This document shows, piece after piece, positions 23,783-32,172 of a stretch of 32,395 nucleotides of DNA. The first letter of the stretch is position 1; every line of letters starts with the position of its first letter. Origin of the DNA: Microbacteriaceae bacterium PS02068 (GTDB lineage: Bacteria; Actinomycetota; Actinomycetes; Actinomycetales; Microbacteriaceae); the NCBI GenBank assembly GCA_029959325.1, contig JASCPF010000034.1:1-32395 (forward strand), written 5' to 3'. Under the pieces are notes generated by a model, which saw only the letters and a program-made list of their open reading frames with translations, had not been told where the DNA came from and made no database searches. The translations under genes and the position numbers were made by a program.

Positions 23783-26338
23783 TCAGAGGCGTTGCCGGAC
23801 GGCCTCGCGGCGCCCGGCAACGCCGAGCTTGCGGTAGATCGCGCGAGTGTGCGTTTTGACCGTGTTGACGGAGACGAACAAGGCTTGTCCGATCTCGGCC
23901 AGAGTCAGCGGCGTGCGCAGATAGGCGAGAACTTCCCGCTCGCGATCGGACAGGGCGCCGATTCCCGCCGGACGCGCCGTGGTGAGGATGTCGGCGACGA
24001 ACGCAAGGTGGCGGGTGCCCCGCGCCGCGTGCCGCTCGATGAGCCCGCGGAGCTCGGGCAGGTCGTCGAGGAAGGGCTGGACGATCCTCTCCGGAACGGC
24101 GCGGTCGATGGCGCGTTCGAGGGCCTGATGCGCGTCGTCCCGCCCGGCCTCGGAGCGCAGGAGGGCGTCGGTGACGAGCATCCGCACCTGAGCAGGGCGC
24201 GTCAGCGACGAGATGTCCGCGCCGGCGACGAGCGCGCGTGCACGCCCGAGGTCTCCGAGCCGGCGGAAGATCTCGGCGGCGACGGCGAACGGCACGGGAG
24301 CGAACTCGCCCGCGGTGACGGCTGTGACGATGCGATCGGCCCGGTGGCGCGCCTCATCGCGGTGACCGCGCTCGAGCGCGAGCGTCCCCGCCGCGCAGTC
24401 GCGAAAACTCTGCCACGCAGCTCCCAGCACGCTGGTGCCGGGCATCCGCTGCAGGCGCTCCTGCGCCTCGGACTGCCAGGGGATGTCGTGCGCCGCGACG
24501 GCGCCCAGCACGTCGTACATCAGGGCGACGGGCTCGAACCCGCCGCTGCGCAGCGCCTGCTCGCGCACCAGCGCGAACTGCTCGCGCGCGAGCGCGTACT
24601 CGCCCCGCCAGTAGGCGACGAACCCGCGCGTGCACGCCGCGTTGCCGCCGTCGTAGACGCGCCACGCATCCACGGACTCGCTCTGCGTGTCGGCGTCGTC
24701 GGCGTAGCCGAGCGCGGCTGTGAACTCGCCGGCGAACGCCAGGGCGAACGACAGCGAGCCGGCCGCTCGCGCCGCGAGGCGTGCCTTTCCCTGCGCTTTC
24801 GCCTCGTGGAGCGCCGTGCGCAGGGTCGCGATCGCGTCGACCGGGCCGCGGCGCAGCCGGAGGGCCGTGTAGCCGAGGGTGAGGAGCGCGTGCGGCAGGC
24901 TGCGCGGCGCGATCGCGGCGGGGTCGTCCAGCGCGGCGCTGACCGTCGCCGACTGCAGGCGCAGCTCGGTCGGGTCGTCCAGGGTGAGCATTGTGGCGAG
25001 GGCGCACGTCAATCGCTCTCGGGGACCGGCCACGTCCGCGGCATCCGGAACCCTCGCCATCAGGCGGTGCGCGCCCGCTTCGTCTCCGTCGGTCCACGCG
25101 CAGCCGGCGCGCACGGCGAGGATCGCCGGGCGTTCCGCGACGCCGTCCGGCAGTGACGTGCAGGCGCGTTCGAGCGCCCCGCCATCGCCCTCCTGCAGCA
25201 GCTCGACCCACGACTCGAGGAGGGTGTCGTAGGCATCCTCGACCCTGGCTGCGGCGAGGAAGTGCTCGATCGCGACCAGCGGTGCCGTGCTGCGCAGTGC
25301 GCGCGCCGCACGCAGGTGCGCGAGGCGCAGGCCCGCGGGGTCGCGCCGCGCCTCGGCTTCGACCATGGCGTCGCGGAATGCGGCATGCCAGACGTAGACG
25401 CGCCGCCCGCCGTCGGAGAAGCGGTCGATGAACAGCCCGCGGCGCACGCACTCCTCCAGCAGCACGGGCGCGTCGTCGCGCTCGACGAGCGCGACCGCGA
25501 GCGCCGGGGAGAGCACCTGGGTCACGACGGTGCGCCGGATGACATCGGCGAGCTCGCCCGGCAGGTCGTCGAGCACGACGTGCTCGACGTAGCCCTCCAG
25601 CGCGGTGTCGGCACCCTCGCGCCCACCGCCGGCGAGTTCGGCGGCCACGGCGATCGGCCAGCCGGACGTCCGTCGGGCGATGTCCTCGGCGCGCGGGCGA
25701 TCGACGCTGCGGGGGCCGACGATCGCCGACAGTGACACGATCTCGTCGCCGTCGAAAGCGAAGTCCGCGGCACCCAATCGGGCGGAGCCTGACGTGCGCA
25801 GCGCGATCTCGACGTCGCGTGCCGGTCGGGTGCCGACGAGGAGGATCCGCAGGCCGGGCGGCGGCGACTCCACGAGCGCGCCGAGCAGACTCTCGCGCGC
25901 AGCGACGAGGTGCTCGGCCTGGTCGACGACGAGCACGAGCTCGGCCCCCTCTGCGATCACTCCGGCGATGACGTCGCGCGCCGCGGTGAGGGTGCTCGCG
26001 TCGGCGAACGTCAGCCGATCACCGCCGAGGACGCGCGTCACCGTCGTCAGCACGCCTTCCGAGACGCGAGCGGCATCGCCGTCGAAGCGCGACGATGTCA
26101 GCCAGGCCACCGTGCGCTCGGTACGTCGAGCCCACTCGGCGACCGCGGTGCTCTTTCCGTACCCGGGGGGCGCGCCGACGATCGTCAGGGGACCGGCAGC
26201 GACGGCCGCCTCGATACGTGCCGTGACCCGAGGGCGCGAGAGGGTGTGACGCGTCTCGGGCGGAACGGTCTGGAACCACGCGGTGGGCCGGAGCGTCGAC
26301 AGCGTCTCGACATCGAGCCGCGCGGCCGGGTCTGTCAT
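23783..26338 (-). CDS. LuxR-family ATPase regulator (LAL/MalT-like)
   Basis: This 851-residue regulator has an N-terminal STAND-type ATPase with Walker A GAPPGYGKST (residues 55-64) and a Walker B-like ELVLVVDQAEHL near residue 140. A long helical middle of TPR-like repeats follows. The LuxR helix-turn-helix ends the protein: LSDREREVLAYLRTPLTLAEIGQALFVSVNTVKTHTRAIYRKLGV. Large LALs usually sense a small molecule through the middle region and activate nearby operons. The gene lies 36 nt downstream of the SulP gene, suggesting it controls the alkyl-sulfate module. TACCAT ends six bases before ATG 26338 and no ribosome-binding site is visible, so it may also have its own leaderless transcript. 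The inducer is unknown. Confidence 0.9.
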   Translation of the reverse strand: MTDPAARLDVETLSTLRPTAWFQTVPPETRHTLSRPRVTARIEAAVAAGPLTIVGAPPGYGKSTAVAEWARRTERTVAWLTSSRFDGDAARVSEGVLTTVTRVLGGDRLTFADASTLTAARDVIAGVIAEGAELVLVVDQAEHLVAARESLLGALVESPPPGLRILLVGTRPARDVEIALRTSGSARLGAADFAFDGDEIVSLSAIVGPRSVDRPRAEDIARRTSGWPIAVAAELAGGGREGADTALEGYVEHVVLDDLPGELADVIRRTVVTQVLSPALAVALVERDDAPVLLEECVRRGLFIDRFSDGGRRVYVWHAAFRDAMVEAEARRDPAGLRLAHLRAARALRSTAPLVAIEHFLAAARVEDAYDTLLESWVELLQEGDGGALERACTSLPDGVAERPAILAVRAGCAWTDGDEAGAHRLMARVPDAADVAGPRERLTCALATMLTLDDPTELRLQSATVSAALDDPAAIAPRSLPHALLTLGYTALRLRRGPVDAIATLRTALHEAKAQGKARLAARAAGSLSFALAFAGEFTAALGYADDADTQSESVDAWRVYDGGNAACTRGFVAYWRGEYALAREQFALVREQALRSGGFEPVALMYDVLGAVAAHDIPWQSEAQERLQRMPGTSVLGAAWQSFRDCAAGTLALERGHRDEARHRADRIVTAVTAGEFAPVPFAVAAEIFRRLGDLGRARALVAGADISSLTRPAQVRMLVTDALLRSEAGRDDAHQALERAIDRAVPERIVQPFLDDLPELRGLIERHAARGTRHLAFVADILTTARPAGIGALSDREREVLAYLRTPLTLAEIGQALFVSVNTVKTHTRAIYRKLGVAGRREAVRQRL

Positions 26339-26344
26339 GCGCCC

Positions 26345-26350
26345 ATGGTA
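26345..26350 (-). promoter_or_regulatory. Putative -10 box (TACCAT) of the LuxR gene
   Basis: TACCAT on the minus strand is followed by GGGCGC and ATG 26338, the same six-base spacing as at other leaderless candidates in the window. It lies in the 36-bp gap after SulP. Confidence 0.45.
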
Positions 26351-26374
26351 GATCGGATGCCTGTCTCCGCCCCG

Positions 26375-28069
26375 TCAGGATGACGCATCGGGTCGATCGG
26401 GATGCGCCGCCAGCCGCGCGCGGGCGTCGCGGATCGCCCGGGCGAGAGTCTGTCCGTGCCAGGCGGTGCCGGCGTAGACGTTCTCCGCCCCGAGCGCCGC
26501 GACCGCGCCGGTGGCGGCGAGCTCCGCCAGCAGCGTCGCCTCGCTGGCGACGATCATCAGGTCGCCGTCGACGGCGCGGAGCTTCTCCGCGTAGCGGATG
26601 AGCACGCGGCTGAACGCGATGCCCACGTCGTCGACGCCACGCAGACGCACGATCACGATGCTGCGGGCGGACGCCGGGGTCACCTCGGGCAGCTGCGCCT
26701 CGAAGACGGGAGCGCTGGCGAAGAAGAGGCTGCCGTAGGGCTGCAGGACGATCACGTCGCCGCCCGGCACCGACGGGGGCGGATCGGCCTCGCGCATGCC
26801 CCCGCCCTCGAACTCGAGCAGGCGCAGACGCGTCCGCCCCGACTGGCGCGCGATGAACAGGACGAAGCCCAGCCCGATGCCGGCGATGACCGCGTACTGC
26901 AGCGGGATCAGCAGGGTGAGCACGAAGGTGACGGCCATGACCGTGGTCTGAAGCGGACCGGTGCCGATCACCGAACGCACGCGGGCAGGCGTCAGCGATG
27001 CCGCTCCCACCACGATCAGCAGGCCCGCCAGCGCGGGCATGGCCGTCGCCGCCACGACCGGCGCGGCGACGATGAGGACCACCGCCATGACGGCCCCGGC
27101 CACGAACAGGGACAGCCGTGTCTTCCCTCCGGCCTGCACGACGAGCAGCGATGCAGACATGGACCCACCAGCCGGCATCCCGCGGAAGAGACCCGCCACG
27201 ATGTTGCCGATCCCCTGTCCGATCACATCGCGCGAGGGATCCGTAGCGCCGCCGTCGGGGTGCGGGAGCCCCCGCGCGACCCCGGCGCCCTGCACGATGC
27301 ACACGAACGCGAGCGACAGCGCGGGCACCAGCAGCACCGGGATCTGCGCGGGATCGGGCAGGGCGAGCGCCGGAAGGGCGCTCGGCACCATGACGAGCTG
27401 CCCGATCGTCGGCACGGGAGTGCTGACCCACGAGTTGAGCAGGGCGGCGACGACCGAGCCGATGACGACCGCGACGACCATCCCGAGTGCGCCGAGGCGC
27501 GTGCGGAGGAGGACGACGATGCTCAGGATCGTGATGGTCGACGTGAGCGTCGTCGCCGGCATCCACTGGCCGATGTGCAGCAGCGTGTCGACGGTGCGGA
27601 CCACCCGGTTGTCGCCGCGGCCCGCGTAGCCCGTCGCCGACGAGAGCTGCCCGAGCACGATGTTCACCCCGACCGCCATGAGGAACCCCGTCATCACGGC
27701 GGTCGGCGCGAACCGGACCAGCTTGCCGACCCCGGCCAACCCCGCGATCACGAGCAGCACGCCGGTGAGAACGCTCAGCGTGAAGAGCGCGCGCTGCGGG
27801 TCGGGAAGGGTCGACAGGCCCGCGTCGCCCACGACGAGCGCCATCGAGCCGGTGGACTGCACCGTCAGCAGCGCGGTGCTCGTGAAGAAGGCCGCGCCGA
27901 CCATGCCGTACAGGTACGAATACAGTCCGGCGAGCGGGTTCACTCCCGCCAGGAGCCCGGCGGCGAGCCCGTCGGGCACGCTCTCGACGCCCAGCACCAC
28001 GCCCGCGATCAGGTCGGCGCGCAGGGTCCGCCGAGAGAACAGCGCGCGCACGCGAGCGAGGGCGGCCAT
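26375..28069 (-). CDS. SulP-family anion transporter with STAS domain
   Basis: This 564-residue membrane protein has the SulP transmembrane core with about ten to twelve segments. It opens with LRADLIAGVVLGVESVPDGLAAGLLAGVNPLAGLYSYLYG, and FRGMPAGGSMSASLLVVQAGGKTRLS is the conserved signature region. A cytoplasmic STAS domain follows from about residue 430 (DVIVLQPYGSLFFASAPVFEAQL). SulP proteins move sulfate, bicarbonate or other anions. Next to an alkylsulfatase, uptake or release of sulfate is the natural guess, but the cargo is not fixed by sequence. ATG 28069, seven bases after the sulfatase stop, is preferred; ATG 28114 would overlap that gene and add 15 unlikely residues. Confidence 0.88.
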   Translation of the reverse strand: MAALARVRALFSRRTLRADLIAGVVLGVESVPDGLAAGLLAGVNPLAGLYSYLYGMVGAAFFTSTALLTVQSTGSMALVVGDAGLSTLPDPQRALFTLSVLTGVLLVIAGLAGVGKLVRFAPTAVMTGFLMAVGVNIVLGQLSSATGYAGRGDNRVVRTVDTLLHIGQWMPATTLTSTITILSIVVLLRTRLGALGMVVAVVIGSVVAALLNSWVSTPVPTIGQLVMVPSALPALALPDPAQIPVLLVPALSLAFVCIVQGAGVARGLPHPDGGATDPSRDVIGQGIGNIVAGLFRGMPAGGSMSASLLVVQAGGKTRLSLFVAGAVMAVVLIVAAPVVAATAMPALAGLLIVVGAASLTPARVRSVIGTGPLQTTVMAVTFVLTLLIPLQYAVIAGIGLGFVLFIARQSGRTRLRLLEFEGGGMREADPPPSVPGGDVIVLQPYGSLFFASAPVFEAQLPEVTPASARSIVIVRLRGVDDVGIAFSRVLIRYAEKLRAVDGDLMIVASEATLLAELAATGAVAALGAENVYAGTAWHGQTLARAIRDARARLAAHPDRPDASS

Positions 28070-28076
28070 GCCGGTG

Positions 28077-29954
28077 TCAGGGCAGCACGATGTCGAAGTC
28101 GGGGTCTCCCGCATCGAGCACGGACACCAGCTGCTGCAGCTGTTCGGGGTCGCCGTCGAAGACGGCCCCGGCGGCGGCGACGTCTCCCGCGAGCAGGTGG
28201 AGCAGCCCGGGCTTCGACACCGAGATCGTCAGGGCGACCGGGGCATCCGCCGTTCCCCCCACCTCGCGGTGGACGAGCACGCCGTTGTGCAGGGTCAGCC
28301 GGTGGCGGCTCTGCAGATCGGTGAAGGCGACGTCGAACGCCAGGTCGAGATGCCACGCCCGCGGTCCGTCGACGCGCACGGCGATGGCGTCGAACAGCAG
28401 CTCGGGGCTCAGCTGCGCCAGGATCGTGGGCGCGTCGGTCTGCGCCGGCGACCCGAAGTTGCCGACGCGCAGCTCGTGCGCACCGGAGAGGAAGAAGTTG
28501 CGCCACGGCCCGTTCTCGGCGCCGAAGGCGAGCTGCTCGAGCGTGTCGGCATAGACCCGTCGCGCCTCGGCGTGGTCGCGATCACTGAAGACGGCGTGGT
28601 CGAGCAGGGTCGCGGCCCATCGGTAGTCGCCGTCGTCGAACGCGCGCTGGGCGAGCGCGACGACCGCGTCGATGCCACCGAGCGCCGTGACGTAGCGCTC
28701 CGCGAGCGCCGCGGGCGGGTGGGGCCACAGCCGTGCCGGGTTGCCGTCGAACCAGCCGAGGTAGCGCTGGGCGATCGCCTTCACGTTGTGGTTGACGGAA
28801 CCGTAGTACCCGCGGGCGTGCCAGGCGTTCTCGAGTGCGGGCGGCAGGGCGAAGTCCTCCGCGGCTTCGGCCCCCGTGACGCCGCGGTTGAGCAGCCGGA
28901 TGGTCTGGTCGTGCAGGTACGCGTAGAGATCGCGTTGCAGCGAGAGGAACGCGATGAGCCGCTCCTGGCCCCACGTCGGCCAGTGGTGAGAGGCGAAGAG
29001 CACGTCGGAGCGGTGACCGTAGAGGTCGATGGCCTCGGTGAGGTAGCGCGCCCACGACCGCGGGTCGCGCACCAGCGCGCCGCGCAGCGTGAGCAGGTTG
29101 TGCAGCGTGTGGGTCGCGTTCTCCGCGAGGCAGAGGGCGCGGAACTGCGGCAGGTAGAAGTGGAACTCCGCGGGCGCCTCGCTGGCGGGCGCGAGCTGGA
29201 ACTCGACCTCGATCCCGTCCAGCTGCAGCGTCTGCCCCGTGTGCGTGATGAGGATGGTCGGCGACATCATGCCGATGTGGCCGGTCGAGTTGGTCGTCCC
29301 GAGGCCCGTGCCGACCTGCCCTCGGGGGCCGCGCTCGAGCGCGGCGCCGAACATGTAGGCGGCGCGGCGGATCATCGCGGTGCCGGCATAGAGGTTCTCG
29401 GATGCCGCGTGCTCGACGAAGCCCTCGGGTGCGATGATCTCGACCCTCCCGGCATCCACGTCCTCCTGCGTCGTGACGCCGAACACGCCGCCGAAGTGGT
29501 CGACGTGCGAGTGGGTGAAGAGCACCGCGCGCACGGTGCGCTCGCCCCGGTGGGCGGCGTACAGGGCGAGCGCGGCCGCGGCCGTCTCGGCCGACACCAG
29601 GGGGTCCACGACGATGACGCCGCTGTCGCTCTCGATCATCGTCATGACGGCCAGGTCGAGGCCGCGCACCTGGTAGATGCCCTCGACCACTTCGTAGAGT
29701 CCGTGCTTCGCCGCCAGGATGGACTGCCGCCAGAGGCTCGGATTGACGGATGCCGGCGCTTCGCCCGCCAGGAAGTCGTAGGTCGAGGCATCCCACACGA
29801 CGTCGCCGTCTTCGCCTCGGATGGCAGGGTCCTCGAGCGTGCCGAGGAATCCCCGATCGGCATCGTCGAAATCCGCTCGATCGTGGAACGGCAGCCGCGC
29901 ACGCAGCGCATCGTTCTGCGCGACGATGGTGGGTTCGGGCTCGCGGTGCGACAT
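28077..29954 (-). CDS. Linear alkylsulfatase (SdsA/YjcS-like, metallo-beta-lactamase fold)
   Basis: This 625-residue hydrolase should cleave primary alkyl sulfates such as dodecyl sulfate into alcohol and sulfate. The zinc motif THSHVDHFGG lies at residues 147-156. Further ligands appear in CLAENATHTLHNL (Glu) and FASHHWPTWG (His), matching class III sulfatases like SdsA1. The helical dimerisation region (LGWFDGNPARLWPHPP) and the C-terminal SCP2-like domain (ALTISVSKPGLLHLLAG) are present, so the enzyme looks complete. No signal peptide is seen, suggesting a cytoplasmic location. ATG 29954 has GGGAG at good spacing. It heads the likely operon sulfatase-SulP-luxR and would yield sulfate and fatty alcohols as nutrients. 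Confidence 0.92.
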   Translation of the reverse strand: MSHREPEPTIVAQNDALRARLPFHDRADFDDADRGFLGTLEDPAIRGEDGDVVWDASTYDFLAGEAPASVNPSLWRQSILAAKHGLYEVVEGIYQVRGLDLAVMTMIESDSGVIVVDPLVSAETAAAALALYAAHRGERTVRAVLFTHSHVDHFGGVFGVTTQEDVDAGRVEIIAPEGFVEHAASENLYAGTAMIRRAAYMFGAALERGPRGQVGTGLGTTNSTGHIGMMSPTILITHTGQTLQLDGIEVEFQLAPASEAPAEFHFYLPQFRALCLAENATHTLHNLLTLRGALVRDPRSWARYLTEAIDLYGHRSDVLFASHHWPTWGQERLIAFLSLQRDLYAYLHDQTIRLLNRGVTGAEAAEDFALPPALENAWHARGYYGSVNHNVKAIAQRYLGWFDGNPARLWPHPPAALAERYVTALGGIDAVVALAQRAFDDGDYRWAATLLDHAVFSDRDHAEARRVYADTLEQLAFGAENGPWRNFFLSGAHELRVGNFGSPAQTDAPTILAQLSPELLFDAIAVRVDGPRAWHLDLAFDVAFTDLQSRHRLTLHNGVLVHREVGGTADAPVALTISVSKPGLLHLLAGDVAAAGAVFDGDPEQLQQLVSVLDAGDPDFDIVLP

Positions 29955-29960
29955 GGTCTC

Positions 29961-30013
29961 TCCCGGGTGTGAAACGGACTTCCCGGGGAAGTCTGCCCCG
30001 GTCACCCGGGTGA
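29961..30013. promoter_or_regulatory. Palindrome cluster upstream of the alkylsulfatase gene
   Basis: The short gap before the sulfatase holds GACTTCCCGGGGAAGTC (29977-29993, two 8-bp arms around one base) and the perfect palindrome TCACCCGGGTGA (30002-30013). CCCGGGTG followed by AAACG occurs twice (29962 onward and 30006 onward). These are candidate binding sites for the LuxR regulator or another sensor of the module. No clear -10/-35 pair is visible. Confidence 0.45.
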
Positions 30014-30021
30014 AACGAGCC

Positions 30022-31389
30022 TCACCCCGGGATCTCACCCTCCGCGGATGACGCCGCGACGAAGGCGTCGTAGTCGCTCCGGGACAGGTCGGCATAGGCA
30101 TACGACCAGGCCACGATCGCGTCGGTCACGGCCCGGCCGTCGCCGATGTAGCCGACGACCTCGGTCGCGTTCGGCGATTGCCCGTGGGCACGGGCGAGGA
30201 CGGTCGCGCACGCCCGTGCATAGAGCGCGAACGACGCGTCGTCGAGCGTCTCGGCGTCGATGCCGCCCTTCATGTCGCGGAACTGGCGCACGTAGAAATC
30301 TGCCTCCTCGCCGCGGAAGTACCCCAGGAACGGGTCGGAGACGCCCTGCAGAATCCGCTGCAGGGCCACGACGCGCCGGCCCTCTCCGCCCGCGGCGACG
30401 AAGTCGCCGACCTCCGCGGGCTGCGGGCATCGACCGTGCTCGACCAGCACGCTGCGGCCCGCCTCCTTCGTCTGCATGAGCAGCACGCTGCCGTCACCGT
30501 CGACGAGGGCCGAGAGGTAGCAGCGCGTGCCGACGCTGCCCACCCCCACGACACGACGAACCGTGTCGGTGAGCGCATAGTGCGAGATCAGCAGGCGGAT
30601 GTCGGCGCGCGCCGATTGCAGGTACCCGTCGAGCGCGGCGGCGATCCTCCGCTCGATCTCGGCGTCGAAGTGCGTCATGCGGGGCGCGTCTTCGATGAAC
30701 CGCACGCGCCCGTCGTCGCCGCGCTCGGTGAGCTTGCGTGTCGCCTGCTCGCCGGTGCGCTTCTCGGCATCGGCGATCGCCGCACGCACGACGCGCCGCG
30801 TCGCCTTGCTGCCCGCGTCGAAACTTCCGGCGGCGTCGAAGTGCTGGTAGTACCGCGCCACGGGTGTGCTGCGCCGGCTGCTGCGGAGCGTCGCCGCGTA
30901 CTGCTCGACGGCGCCGCGCGCCGCGGCGCGCGTCACCGCGTCGTCGCGGCCCGTGGCCTGGCCGGCGATGACGATGGATGCCACGAGCCGCTTGACATCC
31001 CACTCCCACGGCGCCCACGCGGCTTCGTCGAAGTCGTTGAGGTCGAACACGAGCGTCCGCTGCGGCGAGGCGTAGAAGCCGAAGTTCGCGACGTGCGCGT
31101 CGCCGCACGAGGCGACGAGGATGCCGGTGGACGGCCCCGCCGCGAGATCCGCGGCCATGAGCGCCGCCGTGCCGCGGTAGAACGCGAATGCGCTCGCCGA
31201 CATGCGCGCCGTACGCAGCGGGACGAGCTCGGGCACCCGGTGGCGGTTCTGCGCGTCGAGGATGCCGAGCGGGTCGCGCCGCTCCGTGACCAGGTCGCCG
31301 AGGCTCCGCCGAGGCGCCGCGCGGCGCAACCGCCGGCCGGCGGCGAAGTGCTCGGTCGTGGTGAGCGGGGGGTGCTGCGGCGTGGTCAC
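30022..31389 (-). CDS. DUF2252 family protein
   Basis: This 455-residue protein belongs to the DUF2252 family, whose role is unknown. Typical segments are MSASAFAFYRGTAALMAADLA, GILVASCGDAHVANFGFYASPQRTLVFDLNDFDEAAWAPWEWDVKRL, SVGTRCYLSALVDG and VALQRILQGVSDPFLGYF. The GDAHVANFG and DLNDFDE motifs recall the catalytic and metal-binding loops of aminoglycoside-phosphotransferase-like kinases, so a kinase-type activity is possible but unproven. GTG 31389 fits the family N-terminus. It has no ribosome-binding site, but CAAGAT ends six bases upstream. The last 66 codons are duplicated as the remnant at 23567-23766. It lies upstream of the sulfatase operon on the same strand, 67 nt away. Confidence 0.85.
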   Translation of the reverse strand: MTTPQHPPLTTTEHFAAGRRLRRAAPRRSLGDLVTERRDPLGILDAQNRHRVPELVPLRTARMSASAFAFYRGTAALMAADLAAGPSTGILVASCGDAHVANFGFYASPQRTLVFDLNDFDEAAWAPWEWDVKRLVASIVIAGQATGRDDAVTRAAARGAVEQYAATLRSSRRSTPVARYYQHFDAAGSFDAGSKATRRVVRAAIADAEKRTGEQATRKLTERGDDGRVRFIEDAPRMTHFDAEIERRIAAALDGYLQSARADIRLLISHYALTDTVRRVVGVGSVGTRCYLSALVDGDGSVLLMQTKEAGRSVLVEHGRCPQPAEVGDFVAAGGEGRRVVALQRILQGVSDPFLGYFRGEEADFYVRQFRDMKGGIDAETLDDASFALYARACATVLARAHGQSPNATEVVGYIGDGRAVTDAIVAWSYAYADLSRSDYDAFVAASSAEGEIPG

Positions 31390-31453
31390 GTCGCCATCTT
31401 GGCATCCCCGCTGATGTGCCGGCCGCCTGTGCGCCCGCGATGGCGGGCGCGTG

Positions 31454-32116
31454 TCAGAGCGGATCGAGGCGCAGCACGTCGCCCGGCCCGGCGACGGGCA
31501 GGTCGTGCACGAGGCGCAGCGAGCGGGCGAGGTCGTCGAGCGCTCGCTCGACGGTGCCGAAGCGCTCGCGGTCGCCGCCGACCGCGGTGAGCGTGACGAA
31601 GGCATCGCCCGTGTCCCACGTGTACGTCGTGTAGGGCGGGGTGGATGCCGAGGCCGCTGCCCCGCCGGGTGCGCTCGACCGCGGGATCGGCACGGCGAGC
31701 TTCTCGCCCGCGCCGAGGTGCGGGGTGCGGAAATCCTCCGTGTCGTCGTACTCGATCGGCATCATGGCGCGCGCGGTGCGCAGCTGCGGCGTGGCCTGCT
31801 GCACCTGCGCGAGGGCGACGACCAGCTCGGGATCGTCCTTCCACACCCAGACCAGCACGCGCCCGTCGGCTTTCCGCAGCAGCAGGGGAACGGCCTGGCT
31901 CGCCAGCCACGCCGCGACCCCTCGACCGGCTCGGGGACCGGCCCCGGCTCCGGGACCGGCCCCGGCTCCGGGCGTGGCCCCGGCTCCGGCCATGGCACCG
32001 GCCTGGGCCATGAGCATCGCGATCGCGCGCTTGCGGTGCCGCCGGCCGCGGAGGCCCAGCGAGCCGGTCACGGGAACCCAGCTCGCCGGATCGGCGTCAG
32101 CCTGCAGGCGCATCAT
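31454..32116 (-). CDS. Hypothetical protein with Ala/Gly/Pro repeat linker
   Basis: I do not recognise this 220-residue protein. Residues 1-37 are basic (RGRRHRKRAIAMLMAQAG), followed by a repeat GAGAGP-type linker encoded by 18-bp tandem repeats. A folded part of about 150 residues follows, with WLASQAVPLLLRKADGRVLVWVWKDDPELVVALAQV and SLRLVHDLPVAGPGDVLRLDPL. There is no signal peptide. ATG 32116 is chosen because TACCCT stands exactly six bases before it; ATG 32113 is a near alternative. It lies between a SHOCT-domain gene and the DUF2252 gene on the same strand; no function can be assigned. Confidence 0.65.
   Translation of the reverse strand: MMRLQADADPASWVPVTGSLGLRGRRHRKRAIAMLMAQAGAMAGAGATPGAGAGPGAGAGPRAGRGVAAWLASQAVPLLLRKADGRVLVWVWKDDPELVVALAQVQQATPQLRTARAMMPIEYDDTEDFRTPHLGAGEKLAVPIPRSSAPGGAAASASTPPYTTYTWDTGDAFVTLTAVGGDRERFGTVERALDDLARSLRLVHDLPVAGPGDVLRLDPL
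31934..31987. repeat. 18-bp in-frame tandem repeats
   Basis: GGGACCGGCCCCGGCTCC occurs at 31934-31951 and 31952-31969, with a third copy differing at three positions at 31970-31987. The unit is a multiple of three and encodes the GAGAGP-like linker of the surrounding gene, so copy-number changes would keep the frame. Confidence 0.8.
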
Positions 32117-32122
32117 GATTCC

Positions 32123-32128
32123 AGGGTA
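32123..32128 (-). promoter_or_regulatory. Putative -10 box (TACCCT) of a leaderless gene
   Basis: TACCCT on the minus strand, then GGAATC, then ATG 32116: again six bases between box and start codon. Confidence 0.45.
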
Positions 32129-32172
32129 GGCGGCGACGCGAGCGGGGCGCGCCGCTTTCCCCTCGGGGAGCC

